Assembly: GCF_003226555.1 (NCBI RefSeq)
Contig: NZ_QKQS01000006.1
Span: forward strand, 289,221-353,220
Length of the DNA stretch: 64,000 bases
Origin: Rhodopseudomonas palustris
Lineage (GTDB): Bacteria; Pseudomonadota; Alphaproteobacteria; Rhizobiales; Xanthobacteraceae
Direction: 5' to 3'
A program made the translations under genes and the position numbers. Below are positions 7,620-16,503 of this stretch, in pieces (the first letter of the stretch is position 1; each line of letters opens with the position of its first letter). The notes below the pieces were generated by a model. That model did not search any database. It was not told where the DNA came from and saw only the letters and a program-made list of their open reading frames with translations.

Positions 7620-10414
7620 GCCGCCTGCTCCACCAGAACTTCGGGCGTCGCGTGCATCGTGGTCTGCTCCTTCAGCGCCGCGATCAGGCCGGGACGGTCG
7701 AATTTGGCGATGTAGTCGGTCAGACCGGCCTGACGGCCGCGCTCGATCGCCGCCGGCGACACCAGCGACGACAGCGCGATCACCGGCAGGTTCGACATCT
7801 TGGTGTCGCCCCGGATCGCCTCGGCGAACTCGAAGCCGTTCATCTCCGGCATCTCGATATCGGTCAGGATCACGTCGAACTGCGCGCCCGAGCGCAGCAC
7901 GGCCAAGCCCTCGACCGCCGAGGTCGCGACCCGCACCTTGTAGCCCGCAGCCTTCAGCACCGGGCCCAGCATGTTGCGGAAGAACGCACTGTCGTCGACC
8001 AGCAGCACCGAGCGCGTGGTCAGCGTCTGCCGCATCTCCTTGCGTGCCAGCCAGTCGGAGAACGCCATCGGGAGGAAGTGCGCGACGTCGATCACTTCGG
8101 TGGCCTGGCCCTTGATCACCGCAGAGCCGAGAATGCCCTCACGGCTGGAGCCGACCTGGATGTGCAGATGCTCCTCGACGATGTCGACGATCTCGTCGAC
8201 GACGAGGCCCATCGAACGGTCCTCGTCGGCGAACACCAGGATCGGCTGCACGCCGCTCGACGCCACAGCGACGCCTTCCATCAGCACCAAGGGCATCAGC
8301 TGGTCGCGGTACTGCACCATGTAGCGGCCGTTCGACATCTCGATCTTGTCGGAGGCGATCTCTTCCAGCCGCGTCACCAGCGACAGCGGCACCGCCTTGG
8401 GCTGGCTCGAGCCGGCGCGGAACACCAAGAGCGAGGTGAGCTGTTCGGCCGAGGCGTTGCGGCTCGCCGCCGCCTGATCGGAGATGTCGTGCTGCGCCGA
8501 CACCGCGGTGCCGAGCGCCTGCGCGATCCCGTTCGGATCGACGATCATGATCACCGCGCCGTCGCCCAGGATGGTGTTGCCCGAGAACATCCCGATGTGA
8601 CGCAGCTTGGTCGACATCGGCTTGACGACGATTTCTTCGGTGTGGAACACGCCGTCCACCACGATGCCGAAGGTCTGGCTGCCGACCTGCGTCACCACGA
8701 TGAAGCCGTTCTCCGGCTCGGTCGAACCGGTGCCGTCGTCGATGTGCAGCAGCTTCTTCAGGTGCATCAGCGGCAGCAGCTTGTCGCGCAATCTGAGCAC
8801 CGGGGTGTCCTTGATCCGCTCGATGCGGTGCTCGGAATTGGCCCGCGCCCGCACCAGCTCGACCACCGCCAGCTGCGGGATCGCGAACCGGTCGCCGCCG
8901 GCTTCCACGATCAGCGCCGACACGATCGCCAGCGTCAGCGGGATCTTGATCGTCACGCTGGAGCCTTCGCCGGCCACCGACTTGATCTCGATGGTGCCGC
9001 CGATCTGGTCGATATTGGTCCGCACCACGTCCATGCCGACGCCGCGGCCGGACACGCTGGTGACGGCGGCGGCGGTCGAGAACCCGGGCGCGAAGATGAA
9101 CTTGTGGATCTGCGCCTCGGTCATCTTCTCGAGCTCGGCCTCGGTGGCCAGCCCGTTGGCCAAGGCCTTGGCCTTGATCTTCTCGGTGTCGAGACCGCGG
9201 CCGTTGTCGGCGATGCAGATCACGATGTGGCCGCCCTCGTGATAGGCGCTCAATCGGATCGTGCCCTGCTCGGGCTTGCCGTTCCGGACCCGCTCCTCCG
9301 GCCGCTCCAGGCCGTGGTCGGCGGAGTTGCGGACCATGTGGGTCAGCGGATCCTTGATCAGGTCGAGCACCTGGCGGTCGAGCTCGGTGTCGGCACCGTG
9401 CATCTCCAGCTCGATATGCTTGCCGAGTTCGGACGCCAGATCGCGCACGATCCGGGGCAGCTTCTGCCAGGCGTTGCCGATCGGCTGCATCCGGGTCTTC
9501 ATCACCCCGTCCTGCAGCTCGGCCGTCACCGTCGACAGCCGCTGCAGCGGCACCTTGAACTCGTTGTCCTCGTGGCGCCGGCTGATCTCCAAGAGCTGGT
9601 TGCGGGTCAGCACCAGCTCGGACACCATCGTCATCAGATGTTCGAGGGTGTCGACATTGACCCGGATCGACTGGTTGGCGACACCGCCGCCGGAGCCGCC
9701 TTCGGCCGCCCCTTCAGCTTCGCCGCCGGACTTCTTGGCCGCCGGCTTGGCGGCCTTCGGCTTGGCGGCCGGCTTCGCCTCGGCCGGCGCGGCTTCGGCC
9801 ACCACGGGCGCTTCGTCCGCCGGCTGCAGCGGCGGCGAGGCCATCTCGGTCTCGGTCTCGCGGAAGGCGCGCTCCAGCTCGTCCAGCGACACTTCGCCCG
9901 GACGCAGCGGGCGTTCCAGCGTCTGCGGCACCAGGCTGCCTTCGGTCGAATTGGAATTGGCCGCCACCACCTCGGCAGGCGCCTCGGCTTCGGCCACGGC
10001 TTGCGGCGCCGCGCCGAGCTCGGCTGCGATCTCCTCCGCCGTGCGCATCGACAGCCGCTCCAGCTCCCCGATCAGGTCGCCGTCCTCGCCCTCCGGCTCG
10101 GCCTGGGTCGCTTCCAGCTGCGTGAGAATGTCCTTGATCCGGTCGATCGTGGTCAGGATCAGCGTCACCGCCTCGCCCGTCACCGGCATCCCGTCCCGGA
10201 ATTTGCCCATCAGCGTCTCGGCCGCATGCGCAAGCGCCTCGAGACGCGGCAATCCTAGAAACCCGCAGGTCCCCTTGATGGTGTGAACAAGACGAAAAAT
10301 ATTGTCCAATATCTTCGCGTTGTTCGGCTCCTGCTCGAACCGGACCAACTGGTTGTCGACCGTATCCAGGCTCTCGAAGGTCTCCGTCAGAAACTCACGA
10401 AGAAGATCGTCCAT
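7616..10414 (-). CDS. cheA: Chemotaxis histidine kinase CheA fused to a receiver domain
   Basis: A 932-residue hybrid CheA. Order: Hpt P1 with the phosphorylated His near residue 44 in VHTIKGTCGF; an Ala/Pro/Glu/Lys-rich linker (about 150-240); dimerisation helix pair (about 245-310); HATPase with DLIKDPLTHMVRNSADHG, DNGRGLD and GRGVGMDVV; two CheW-like regulatory domains; and a C-terminal receiver with VLLVDDSAFFRN and acceptor Asp near 852 in LTDIEMPEMNG. The fused receiver may act as a phosphate sink or as the CheY substitute, since no cheY is nearby. The frame opens at 10456, but AAGG eight bases before the ATG at 10414 and the direct start on P1 (MDDLLREF) favour the inner start. It overlaps cheW by four bases. 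Confidence 0.95.
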   Translation of the reverse strand: MDDLLREFLTETFESLDTVDNQLVRFEQEPNNAKILDNIFRLVHTIKGTCGFLGLPRLEALAHAAETLMGKFRDGMPVTGEAVTLILTTIDRIKDILTQLEATQAEPEGEDGDLIGELERLSMRTAEEIAAELGAAPQAVAEAEAPAEVVAANSNSTEGSLVPQTLERPLRPGEVSLDELERAFRETETEMASPPLQPADEAPVVAEAAPAEAKPAAKPKAAKPAAKKSGGEAEGAAEGGSGGGVANQSIRVNVDTLEHLMTMVSELVLTRNQLLEISRRHEDNEFKVPLQRLSTVTAELQDGVMKTRMQPIGNAWQKLPRIVRDLASELGKHIELEMHGADTELDRQVLDLIKDPLTHMVRNSADHGLERPEERVRNGKPEQGTIRLSAYHEGGHIVICIADNGRGLDTEKIKAKALANGLATEAELEKMTEAQIHKFIFAPGFSTAAAVTSVSGRGVGMDVVRTNIDQIGGTIEIKSVAGEGSSVTIKIPLTLAIVSALIVEAGGDRFAIPQLAVVELVRARANSEHRIERIKDTPVLRLRDKLLPLMHLKKLLHIDDGTGSTEPENGFIVVTQVGSQTFGIVVDGVFHTEEIVVKPMSTKLRHIGMFSGNTILGDGAVIMIVDPNGIAQALGTAVSAQHDISDQAAASRNASAEQLTSLLVFRAGSSQPKAVPLSLVTRLEEIASDKIEMSNGRYMVQYRDQLMPLVLMEGVAVASSGVQPILVFADEDRSMGLVVDEIVDIVEEHLHIQVGSSREGILGSAVIKGQATEVIDVAHFLPMAFSDWLARKEMRQTLTTRSVLLVDDSAFFRNMLGPVLKAAGYKVRVATSAVEGLAVLRSGAQFDVILTDIEMPEMNGFEFAEAIRGDTKMSNLPVIALSSLVSPAAIERGRQAGLTDYIAKFDRPGLIAALKEQTTMHATPEVLVEQAA

Positions 10415-10603
10415 ACGCGTGGCCTTCATTGCACGCGGGCATGCGACCGTCGCCAATGCCCGACTAACGCGGCCACTGTGTGCGGAAAGCGTTTAATATT
10501 GGTTGCGGGCCGCGGCTGATGCGGCGGAAGTTCAAACAGTTAGCGGCTTCGTACGTTTCCGAGGCACCGCGTCAATACACCGTTTACTATTTTCCCGCGC
10601 GTC

Positions 10604-11260
10604 TTAGCACGCAGTTACCACCATCGTGTCGCCCTCAGGGGCGAGCGTCACGGTCAATCCGCAGGCCTGCGCCAGCAGCCGCGTGTAGTACGGCTGCACG
10701 CCGTGCGACTCGATCGGACCGCTCTGAGTACCGTTGAGCAGGTCGACGATGTTGTGCGGCGTGCGGGCGTTCATCCCTGCCGCAACGATGCGGAAGGATA
10801 AATTGTCGCCCTCGCCGACCGGATCGATCGTCAACATCCCGCCGCGCGGAATCGTCTGCTGCGCGATGATCAGCATGTTGAGCAGCAGCTTGACCCTGTT
10901 CTTGGCGAGCAGCAGCCGCGGCAGATTCCAGATCAGCTTGGTCTTGTCGTCTTCGAGATGACCGCGCGCCATGTTCTGCGCGTCGCCGAGATCGATCTGC
11001 GCGCCGGCCGAGCCGGCGGCGCCGAACGCCAGCCGGCAGAACTGCAGCCGCGCCGACGCCGTCTTGGCGCTCTTGCGGATCAGATCCAGCGCGAAATCGC
11101 GATCTTCCTGCTTGGAGCTGTCGTCGAGCACCTCCAAGCCATTGACGATGGCGCCGACCGGGCTGATGAGATCGTGACACACCCGCGAACACAGCAGCGC
11201 TGCCAGCTCCAGCGCATCGGGAGCGGGAGCCTGCATAGCGGGAGATTGGGTGTCGGACAT
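10604..11260 (-). CDS. chpT: ChpT-type histidine phosphotransferase
   Basis: A 218-residue dimeric phosphotransferase of the ChpT family (HPTransfase domain). The phosphorylated His is near residue 29 in RVCHDLISPVGAI; the C-terminal half is a degenerate ATPase-like fold without ATP-binding motifs. In Caulobacter, ChpT moves phosphate from the hybrid kinase CckA to CtrA and CpdR and so controls the cell cycle; the same role is expected here from family membership. Start ATG at 11260 has GAGGA eight bases upstream. It lies directly upstream of cheA on the same strand with 189 bases between. Its neighbours include several receiver-domain proteins, but no ctrA or cckA is in the window. Confidence 0.9.
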   Translation of the reverse strand: MSDTQSPAMQAPAPDALELAALLCSRVCHDLISPVGAIVNGLEVLDDSSKQEDRDFALDLIRKSAKTASARLQFCRLAFGAAGSAGAQIDLGDAQNMARGHLEDDKTKLIWNLPRLLLAKNRVKLLLNMLIIAQQTIPRGGMLTIDPVGEGDNLSFRIVAAGMNARTPHNIVDLLNGTQSGPIESHGVQPYYTRLLAQACGLTVTLAPEGDTMVVTAC

Positions 11261-11394
11261 CAGTCTGTTCCTCGGAAAACCGCTCGCAAGACGAATCAGC
11301 CTTGGTTAATGGCTTGATACACTGCAGCCGCTGGCTGTGCCAACATAACGGTCCGGCGCGAACCGGGCCATCCGACCGAGGATGACACAGCCCG

Positions 11395-12222
11395 ATGACC
11401 GCCGCGTTCGAACACCCCGTCGCTGTCTCGTCCGAGCACGCCTTCGCCTTGCTCACGCCGCTCACCGAACTGGCGCTCCGCGCCGGCGCCGCGATCATGG
11501 CGATTCCGGGCGACGCAAAGGTCGCCCACAAGCCGGACGGCTCGCCGGTGACGCCCGCCGATCTCGCCGCCGACCGGGTGATCGCCGAGGGCTTGGCGGC
11601 GATTGCGCCCGGCGTGCCGGTACTGTCGGAAGAATGCTGCGATCGCGGACGGCCGACAACCGGCAGCTTCTTCGTGGTCGACCCGCTCGACGGCACCAAG
11701 GAATACATCGCCGGCCGCGACGAGTTCACCGTCAATCTGGCACTGGTGAGCGACGGCGTGCCGGTGCTCGGCATCGTCGGTGCGCCGGCGCTCGGCGTGG
11801 CGTGGCGCGGCGTCGCCGGCCATGGCGCCGAACGGCTGACGGTCGCCGCCGACGGCGCCGGCTTCACCGCAAGTCCGATCCGCACCCGGCCGCTGCCGAA
11901 ACCCGGCGAGCCGTGGGTCGCCACGGTCAGCCGCTCGCATCTCGATGCCGCCACCGTCGCGTTTATCGACGCCCGTCCCGGCGCGGTGCGAACCACGCAG
12001 GGATCGTCGCTGAAATTCTGCCGGATCGCCGAGGGCGAAGCGGACATCTATCCGCGGCTGGCGCCGATCTGCGAATGGGACATCGCGGCCGGGGCGGCGC
12101 TGGTGATCGCGGCCGGCGGCAAGGTGACCGAAGCCGGCGGCGCGCCGCTGCGGTTCGACGCGCCGCGGCCGAATTTCATCGTGCCGAACTTCATCGCCTG
12201 GGGCGATCGCGACGGGCGATAG
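11395..12222 (+). CDS. cysQ: 3'(2'),5'-bisphosphate nucleotidase CysQ
   Basis: A 275-residue magnesium-dependent, lithium-sensitive phosphatase of the inositol monophosphatase superfamily. It removes the 3'-phosphate from PAP, the by-product of sulfate assimilation. Visible motifs are LSEECC (metal-binding Glu), VVDPLDGTKEYI (the IMPase signature DPxDGT) and CEWDIAAGAALV (second metal and substrate motif WDxAA). Length matches CysQ. Start ATG at 11395 is preceded by GAGGATG about ten bases upstream. It is divergent from chpT and convergent with the YHS-domain gene, with 8 bases between the stops. No other sulfur-assimilation gene is adjacent. Confidence 0.93.
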   Translation: MTAAFEHPVAVSSEHAFALLTPLTELALRAGAAIMAIPGDAKVAHKPDGSPVTPADLAADRVIAEGLAAIAPGVPVLSEECCDRGRPTTGSFFVVDPLDGTKEYIAGRDEFTVNLALVSDGVPVLGIVGAPALGVAWRGVAGHGAERLTVAADGAGFTASPIRTRPLPKPGEPWVATVSRSHLDAATVAFIDARPGAVRTTQGSSLKFCRIAEGEADIYPRLAPICEWDIAAGAALVIAAGGKVTEAGGAPLRFDAPRPNFIVPNFIAWGDRDGR

Positions 12223-12230
12223 CGCAGCGC

Positions 12231-12737
12231 CTATTCGGCCAATGTCGCCAGCAAGGCAGGCCAACGCTCGCGGGCGGCGTGCAGATAGCGTTCCGGATCG
12301 GCCGCGAAGACGCGGCGGTTCTCGTCGCGGTCGAACAGATACAGCCGCTGGCCGACGATCAGCCACACCAGCGCATTGCCGGGAAGCGGCACGCTGCGCG
12401 CCACCGCGACCGGATCGTAGCCGCCGAATTGCGGGCCGTAGATATCCGGCCGGGCGAGGAAAAACTTGCGGTTGTCCTCGTTGCAGAACCGCCAGACCGC
12501 GCCGCTGGCGGACGCTTCGAACTGCGACTGGCCCTGCCGCGGCTGATGATCGGTGAAATAGGCCACCGGATCGAACCCATCGATCGCAAGCCCGGTATTG
12601 CGGTCCGCCACCACCCGCTCGGTGGTCGCGGCTTGTACGCCGGGCGACGGTACGGCGGCGGTCACACCGAGCGCCAGCAGCCCGATCCAGGCGATTCCAA
12701 GGCGGATCCGGTTTCGTTCCTGCCGTTGTGCCGTCAT
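12231..12737 (-). CDS. Exported YHS-domain protein
   Basis: A 168-residue protein with an N-terminal signal peptide (hydrophobic stretch IAWIGLLALGVTAAVPSPG ending at an AxA site, VQAATT). The mature part carries the YHS pattern GFDPVAYFTDHQP...WRFCNEDNRKFFLARPDIYGPQFGGYDP. Such proteins in alphaproteobacteria are periplasmic and often annotated as YHS domain-containing; the fold resembles metal-binding TRASH-like domains, but here only one Cys is present in the core so metal binding is uncertain. I chose the ATG at 12737 because the signal peptide begins there; upstream in-frame starts would give an odd N-terminus. Function unknown. Confidence 0.82.
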   Translation of the reverse strand: MTAQRQERNRIRLGIAWIGLLALGVTAAVPSPGVQAATTERVVADRNTGLAIDGFDPVAYFTDHQPRQGQSQFEASASGAVWRFCNEDNRKFFLARPDIYGPQFGGYDPVAVARSVPLPGNALVWLIVGQRLYLFDRDENRRVFAADPERYLHAARERWPALLATLAE

Positions 12738-12848
12738 AGTTGCTGCCGATAACGTTCCGAGTCGGGGACAAGCGCCGCTACCCAAAAGGATGCAGGTCAG
12801 CATCCGGTTAAAGCGGTGCAAGGGATTTGAGACCCAGGGGTGAAATCC

Positions 12849-13442
12849 ATGAGCTTCGTGACGCGTCGCGCCGCGCTGGCCTTTGTTGCGCTGGCAGCCC
12901 TGAATGCACCGGCCGTGGCGCAACAGCAGCCAATGCCGCCGCGGTCCCAGGCGGGCCCGAACACCTATGCGCCGGAAGAACTGATGGGCGCCGGCCACCG
13001 CTTTTTCGGAAATGTCTCGCGGGGGCTGGCGTCGGTGATCGAGCGCGCGGTGAGCCAATGGGGCCTGCCCAACGGCTATGTGCTCGGCGAGGAAGGCTCC
13101 GGCGCGTTCGTGGCCGGCCTGCGCTACGGCGAAGGCACGCTCTACACTAAGAACGCCGGCGATCTGAAAGTGTATTGGCAGGGTCCGTCGGTCGGCTTCG
13201 ACTGGGGCGGCAACGGCGCCCGCACCATGACGCTGGTGTACAACCTGCCCTCGACCAACGCGATCTACCAGCGGTTCGGCGGCATCGACGGCTCGGCCTA
13301 TGTGGTCGGCGGCTTCGGCATGACGGCGCTGACCGCCAACGGCATCGTCTTGGTGCCGATCCAGTCCGGTATCGGACTGCGGCTCGGCGCCAATATCGGC
13401 TATCTGAAGTTCACGCCGAACGCGACCTGGAATCCGTTCTGA
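12849..13442 (+). CDS. DUF1134 (EipA-like) exported envelope protein
   Basis: A 197-residue secreted protein: signal peptide (RRAALAFVALAALNAPAVAQ) followed by a DUF1134 domain with GYVLGEEGSGAFVAGLRYGEG, GFDWGGNGARTMTLVY and YVVGGFGMTAL. In Brucella the family member EipA supports envelope integrity as a small periplasmic beta-barrel; that role is inferred by family. A GTG at 12840 is in frame, but the ATG at 12849 has AGGGG about nine bases upstream and fits the signal peptide better. A GC-rich hairpin lies one base after the stop (13444-13460). Confidence 0.9.
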   Translation: MSFVTRRAALAFVALAALNAPAVAQQQPMPPRSQAGPNTYAPEELMGAGHRFFGNVSRGLASVIERAVSQWGLPNGYVLGEEGSGAFVAGLRYGEGTLYTKNAGDLKVYWQGPSVGFDWGGNGARTMTLVYNLPSTNAIYQRFGGIDGSAYVVGGFGMTALTANGIVLVPIQSGIGLRLGANIGYLKFTPNATWNPF

Positions 13443-13443
13443 C

Positions 13444-13460
13444 CCGGGCCGGCGGCCCGG
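13444..13460 (+). terminator. GC hairpin just after the DUF1134 stop
   Basis: A perfect seven-base inverted repeat, CCGGGCC-GGC-GGCCCGG, begins one base after the stop codon. It has no U-tract, so it may only be a 3' stabilising hairpin or a weak terminator. Confidence 0.4.
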
Positions 13461-13682
13461 ACCACAGCCGGGGCGCGTAGCCCACCACAGTTTCACGCGC
13501 CTGCGGCAACGCACTGGCGCTGAGGTGGCCGGTCATGGCATTGTGCCGCAACTGGATTTGCGGCCGGACGGCGACGTTCGCCCGCGCCATGAGCGGTTCA
13601 CATCTCGAATTCGCGCCGACGCGATCCGCGCCAAGCTCAGCGGACCGCGCGCGCATCGCCTAAGCGCGTGTGGGAGACATCG

Positions 13683-14966
13683 ATGATCGAACAGATCATG
13701 TATCTGGCGATCGGCTTTCTGGTCGCGATGCTGCTCGCGCTGATGATCGCGCCGCTGGTGCATAATCGCGCGGTGCGGCTGACCACCAAGCGGCTGGAGG
13801 CGGCAACCCCGCTGTCGATGGCCGAGATCCAGGCCGACAAGGACCAGATCCGCGCCGAATTCGCGATATCGGCGCGGCGGCTCGAGCTCAGCGTCGACCA
13901 GCTCAAGAACAAGACCACCAGCCAAGCCGCCGAGATCGGCCGCAAGACCGACGCGATCAACCGCCTCAAGCTCGAAATCGCCGAGAAAGACGCCGCGATC
14001 GCAACGCTGCAGGCCAGCGAGGCGACGTTGCAGGAGCAGCTTCGGACCTCCGAGCAGAACTTCGCAGCCAAAGCCGAGGAGTTGCGCGGTACCGAGGCCA
14101 CCCTGGCCGAGAAGCAGGCCGAGATCGTGCGCCTGAGCGCCGAGCTGACCGAGCGCTCGGCGCTGGCCGACACCCGCCAGGTCGAGCTGGTGACGCTGGG
14201 CACCCAGATCGAGGAATTGAAAGCCCGGATCACCGACGCCGAGAAGTCGTTCGCCGACGCCCGCAGCCGGCTCGAAACTCAGCGCGGCGAAACCGCCGCC
14301 ACCTCGCGCGATCTCGACGACGCCCGTGCCCGGATCGAGGCCCTCAGCTTGCGGGTCGGCGATCTCGACCGGCAATTGGTGCTGCAGGTCAAGGAAGCCG
14401 AACTGCTCGGCAGCCGCGCCCGCGAGCTGGAAGACCAGCTCGCCGCCCAGACCAAGCGCCTCGCCGAGCGCGAGCTCGAAAACAACCAGCTCCGCGCCGC
14501 CAACGAGGCCGCGCTGCGCACCGTGGGCGAGCTCCGCAACGAGCTCGACGCCGCCGGCACCGGCGCGCCCGACCTCGCCCGCATCCGCAAGGACAAGGCC
14601 ACGCTCGAAGACCAGCTCACCGAGGCCCGCGACGACCGCGCCAAGGCGCAGCGCGAATTGCTGTCGCTGCGCCAGCAGGCCGAAAGCTCGTGGGAGACCG
14701 AGCGCAAGGAGAACGCGCTGCTGCGCGAGCGGATCAACGACATCGCCGCCGAGGTCGCCAAGCTGGCGATCACGCTGGAAGGCCCGGATTCGCCGATCCA
14801 GGCGATGCTGACGGCGCAGACGGCCAAGCCGGCGAAGGGCGGCAAGGCCACCAACGGCAGCAAGAGCGCCGGCGCCGCGGTCGCCCCGGTGGTCGCCGGC
14901 AGCACGCTGGCCGACCGCATCCGGGCGCTGCAATCCCAGGCCTCGCGCGCCCGCCAGGCCGGCTAG
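13683..14966 (+). CDS. Membrane-anchored coiled-coil protein of unknown function
   Basis: A 427-residue protein with one N-terminal membrane helix (YLAIGFLVAMLLALMIAPLV) followed by roughly 300 residues of Glu/Ala/Leu/Arg-rich heptad sequence predicted to be a continuous coiled coil (for example ATLAEKQAEIVRLSAELTER), then an Ala/Gly/Lys-rich low-complexity tail ending RALQSQASRARQAG. I recognise no catalytic domain. The architecture suggests a structural or scaffold protein facing the cytoplasm. A GTG at 13668 is in frame, but GGGAG six bases before the ATG at 13683 decides the start. It stands alone, with tRNA-Val downstream. Confidence 0.85.
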   Translation: MIEQIMYLAIGFLVAMLLALMIAPLVHNRAVRLTTKRLEAATPLSMAEIQADKDQIRAEFAISARRLELSVDQLKNKTTSQAAEIGRKTDAINRLKLEIAEKDAAIATLQASEATLQEQLRTSEQNFAAKAEELRGTEATLAEKQAEIVRLSAELTERSALADTRQVELVTLGTQIEELKARITDAEKSFADARSRLETQRGETAATSRDLDDARARIEALSLRVGDLDRQLVLQVKEAELLGSRARELEDQLAAQTKRLAERELENNQLRAANEAALRTVGELRNELDAAGTGAPDLARIRKDKATLEDQLTEARDDRAKAQRELLSLRQQAESSWETERKENALLRERINDIAAEVAKLAITLEGPDSPIQAMLTAQTAKPAKGGKATNGSKSAGAAVAPVVAGSTLADRIRALQSQASRARQAG

Positions 14967-15105
14967 ACCGGACCTTCGTCGATCAAGCTGGGAAATCTGC
15001 CCAAGCCGCCCCTTGCCGCTTGACACCCCGGCCCCGCACTTCGTAAATCGCGCCTCTACGGTGGTTCGACCGGCCGCTTCGCGGCCCCTGTCCTCGACCG
15101 GTCCC

Positions 15106-15180
15106 GGGCGCATAGCTCAGCGGGAGAGCGTTCCCTTCACACGGGAGAGGTCCAAGGTTCGATCCCTTGTGCGCCCACCA
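15106..15180 (+). tRNA. tRNA-Val (anticodon CAC)
   Basis: A complete cloverleaf: acceptor GGGCGCA pairing with TGCGCCC, D arm GCTC-AGCGGGA-GAGC, anticodon loop TTCACAC giving anticodon CAC (valine, codon GUG), and T arm CAAGG-TTCGATC-CCTTG. The 3' CCA is encoded. The DNA immediately downstream is AT-richer than its surroundings and holds an unknown gene. Confidence 0.96.
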
Positions 15181-15410
15181 TTTTATATTCAAGCCTACAG
15201 CTGAATTTGCTCTGTCTCGGAACGCGGATGTTCCCATAACGCCCCACTGAACAACTCGGGCTTATAGCTCTTTGGCGCCGCACGCTCGCTATCTGTACGA
15301 GCGACGATTGACACAAGCTCATGCGCGCCTTTCGATCTTGACACAGCACAACGCGCCGTTGCCCTAGACCGCCCCAAACTCAGGCTTCGGATGCCGAAGG
15401 ACGCGACCAA

Positions 15411-16259
15411 CTAAAGAGGCCACCTCTTTCGACTAAGCAAGAACGCGTCATCCACTTGATAGCCGTTGAAGAACTCATAGTGCCCGAAGAGAGTCTCGAA
15501 CCCCGTTTCATACCCTTTGGTATCAGTGAGCTCCCCAAATATGCCAGCCAGCCACCGAACAATCGAAAGAGTATAGAAGCGCCCGTATTTCTGCGCCCAT
15601 TTGGTTTGTCCGCTGCGTTCGGAAGCGGTCTCGACATCATTCATCCAATCGCCACTCTCATCTAGGAAATTGATCGAAGACATTCGGCCAATCATCCCAT
15701 CGATTATCTGCGCCCTAGTCTTCACGCCGACCTCAGCCCTTGCACCTCGATAATGTCGTGCAAGGACCGGCTCGACCACCTCACGCCACCATTTCGCGAC
15801 AGGTTCGTTCGCAGCATTGAAGGAGGGATTTCCAATCACTTGGTAGTTCGCGTAACGCCCTTTTGAAGCATCAGCAAAGGCGTCGAGACAGTCGACAATC
15901 GCAGCTGGGATCGCTCCGTCAGGCTTCACAAAGTGCAGCTTTAGATAGCGCTTCTGGGAGACATTATCCGCTTCGACCAAAAGCTTCTTGAGCTGATGTC
16001 CGCACTTCCTGACAACATTCTGATCGGGAAGTCGTCCCCAGTGATCGAGAGCGTAATCCGCAATCAAAATCAGTTTAGCCAACCGCTCGATTCCGATCGA
16101 AAGACCGAAGAACGCGGTATAATAGTCTCCGAAGCCTGAAGCATAGCTCGCGCGACCAAGGGCCGTCGCGCCCGCCCCGATAAGCTGGCTAACTAAGTTC
16201 GCCTCGCGGTGAAGGGCCTGCCATTCTGGTAAACTCAGAGGATCTCGTCGGTCATTCAT
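15411..16259 (-). CDS. Unknown protein in AT-richer islet; possibly HEPN-like helical protein
   Basis: A 282-residue protein I do not recognise with certainty. The N-terminal half is helical, with YYTAFFGLSIGIERLAKLIL followed by a GHQLKKLL motif. That pattern (an Ala/Leu helix with E/K-rich end, then GHxLxxL) resembles HEPN-type RNase and abortive-infection proteins, but the diagnostic Rx4-6H is not clearly present. The rest has WWREVVEPVLARHYRGAR and a C-terminal aromatic-rich part. Codon use is visibly less GC-biased than in flanking genes, indicating acquisition. The start ATG at 16259 is assigned by length. It points towards the tRNA-Val gene 230 bases away. Confidence 0.65.
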   Translation of the reverse strand: MNDRRDPLSLPEWQALHREANLVSQLIGAGATALGRASYASGFGDYYTAFFGLSIGIERLAKLILIADYALDHWGRLPDQNVVRKCGHQLKKLLVEADNVSQKRYLKLHFVKPDGAIPAAIVDCLDAFADASKGRYANYQVIGNPSFNAANEPVAKWWREVVEPVLARHYRGARAEVGVKTRAQIIDGMIGRMSSINFLDESGDWMNDVETASERSGQTKWAQKYGRFYTLSIVRWLAGIFGELTDTKGYETGFETLFGHYEFFNGYQVDDAFLLSRKRWPL

Positions 16260-16503
16260 ATCAGAGCACCATCGAACTGATTTTGGGAGAATCCTGCTCG
16301 CACTGCAACTTTATTAACACATCCAAAGATCGATTGATTATGAGCAATAGCCTGCTCGCATCACCTACTAATCCATCCTCCTCGTCGCCACGCCGCACAC
16401 CATCGCACCGCACCAATTGATCCGGCACAATGCGGCCGCACTGCACGCTCGTTTAGCGACGATCGCAGATGGCGTTTGTCCATCGTCGGGAAGGGAGCGA
16501 CCC

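Noticed and set aside
7652-10258. An 868-codon plus-strand frame opposite cheA.
   Set aside because: His/Arg/Gly-rich shadow of the cheA coding strand; cheA motifs are intact on the minus strand.
15195-15410. Short 71-codon minus-strand frame between tRNA-Val and the islet gene.
   Set aside because: No ribosome site, no domain and no coding-like codon bias; probably chance.
15150-16503. Direct repeat of the tRNA-Val 3' end as an attachment site for the islet.
   Set aside because: I looked for a second copy of TTCGATCCCTTGTGCGCCCA downstream and saw none, and no integrase gene is present.
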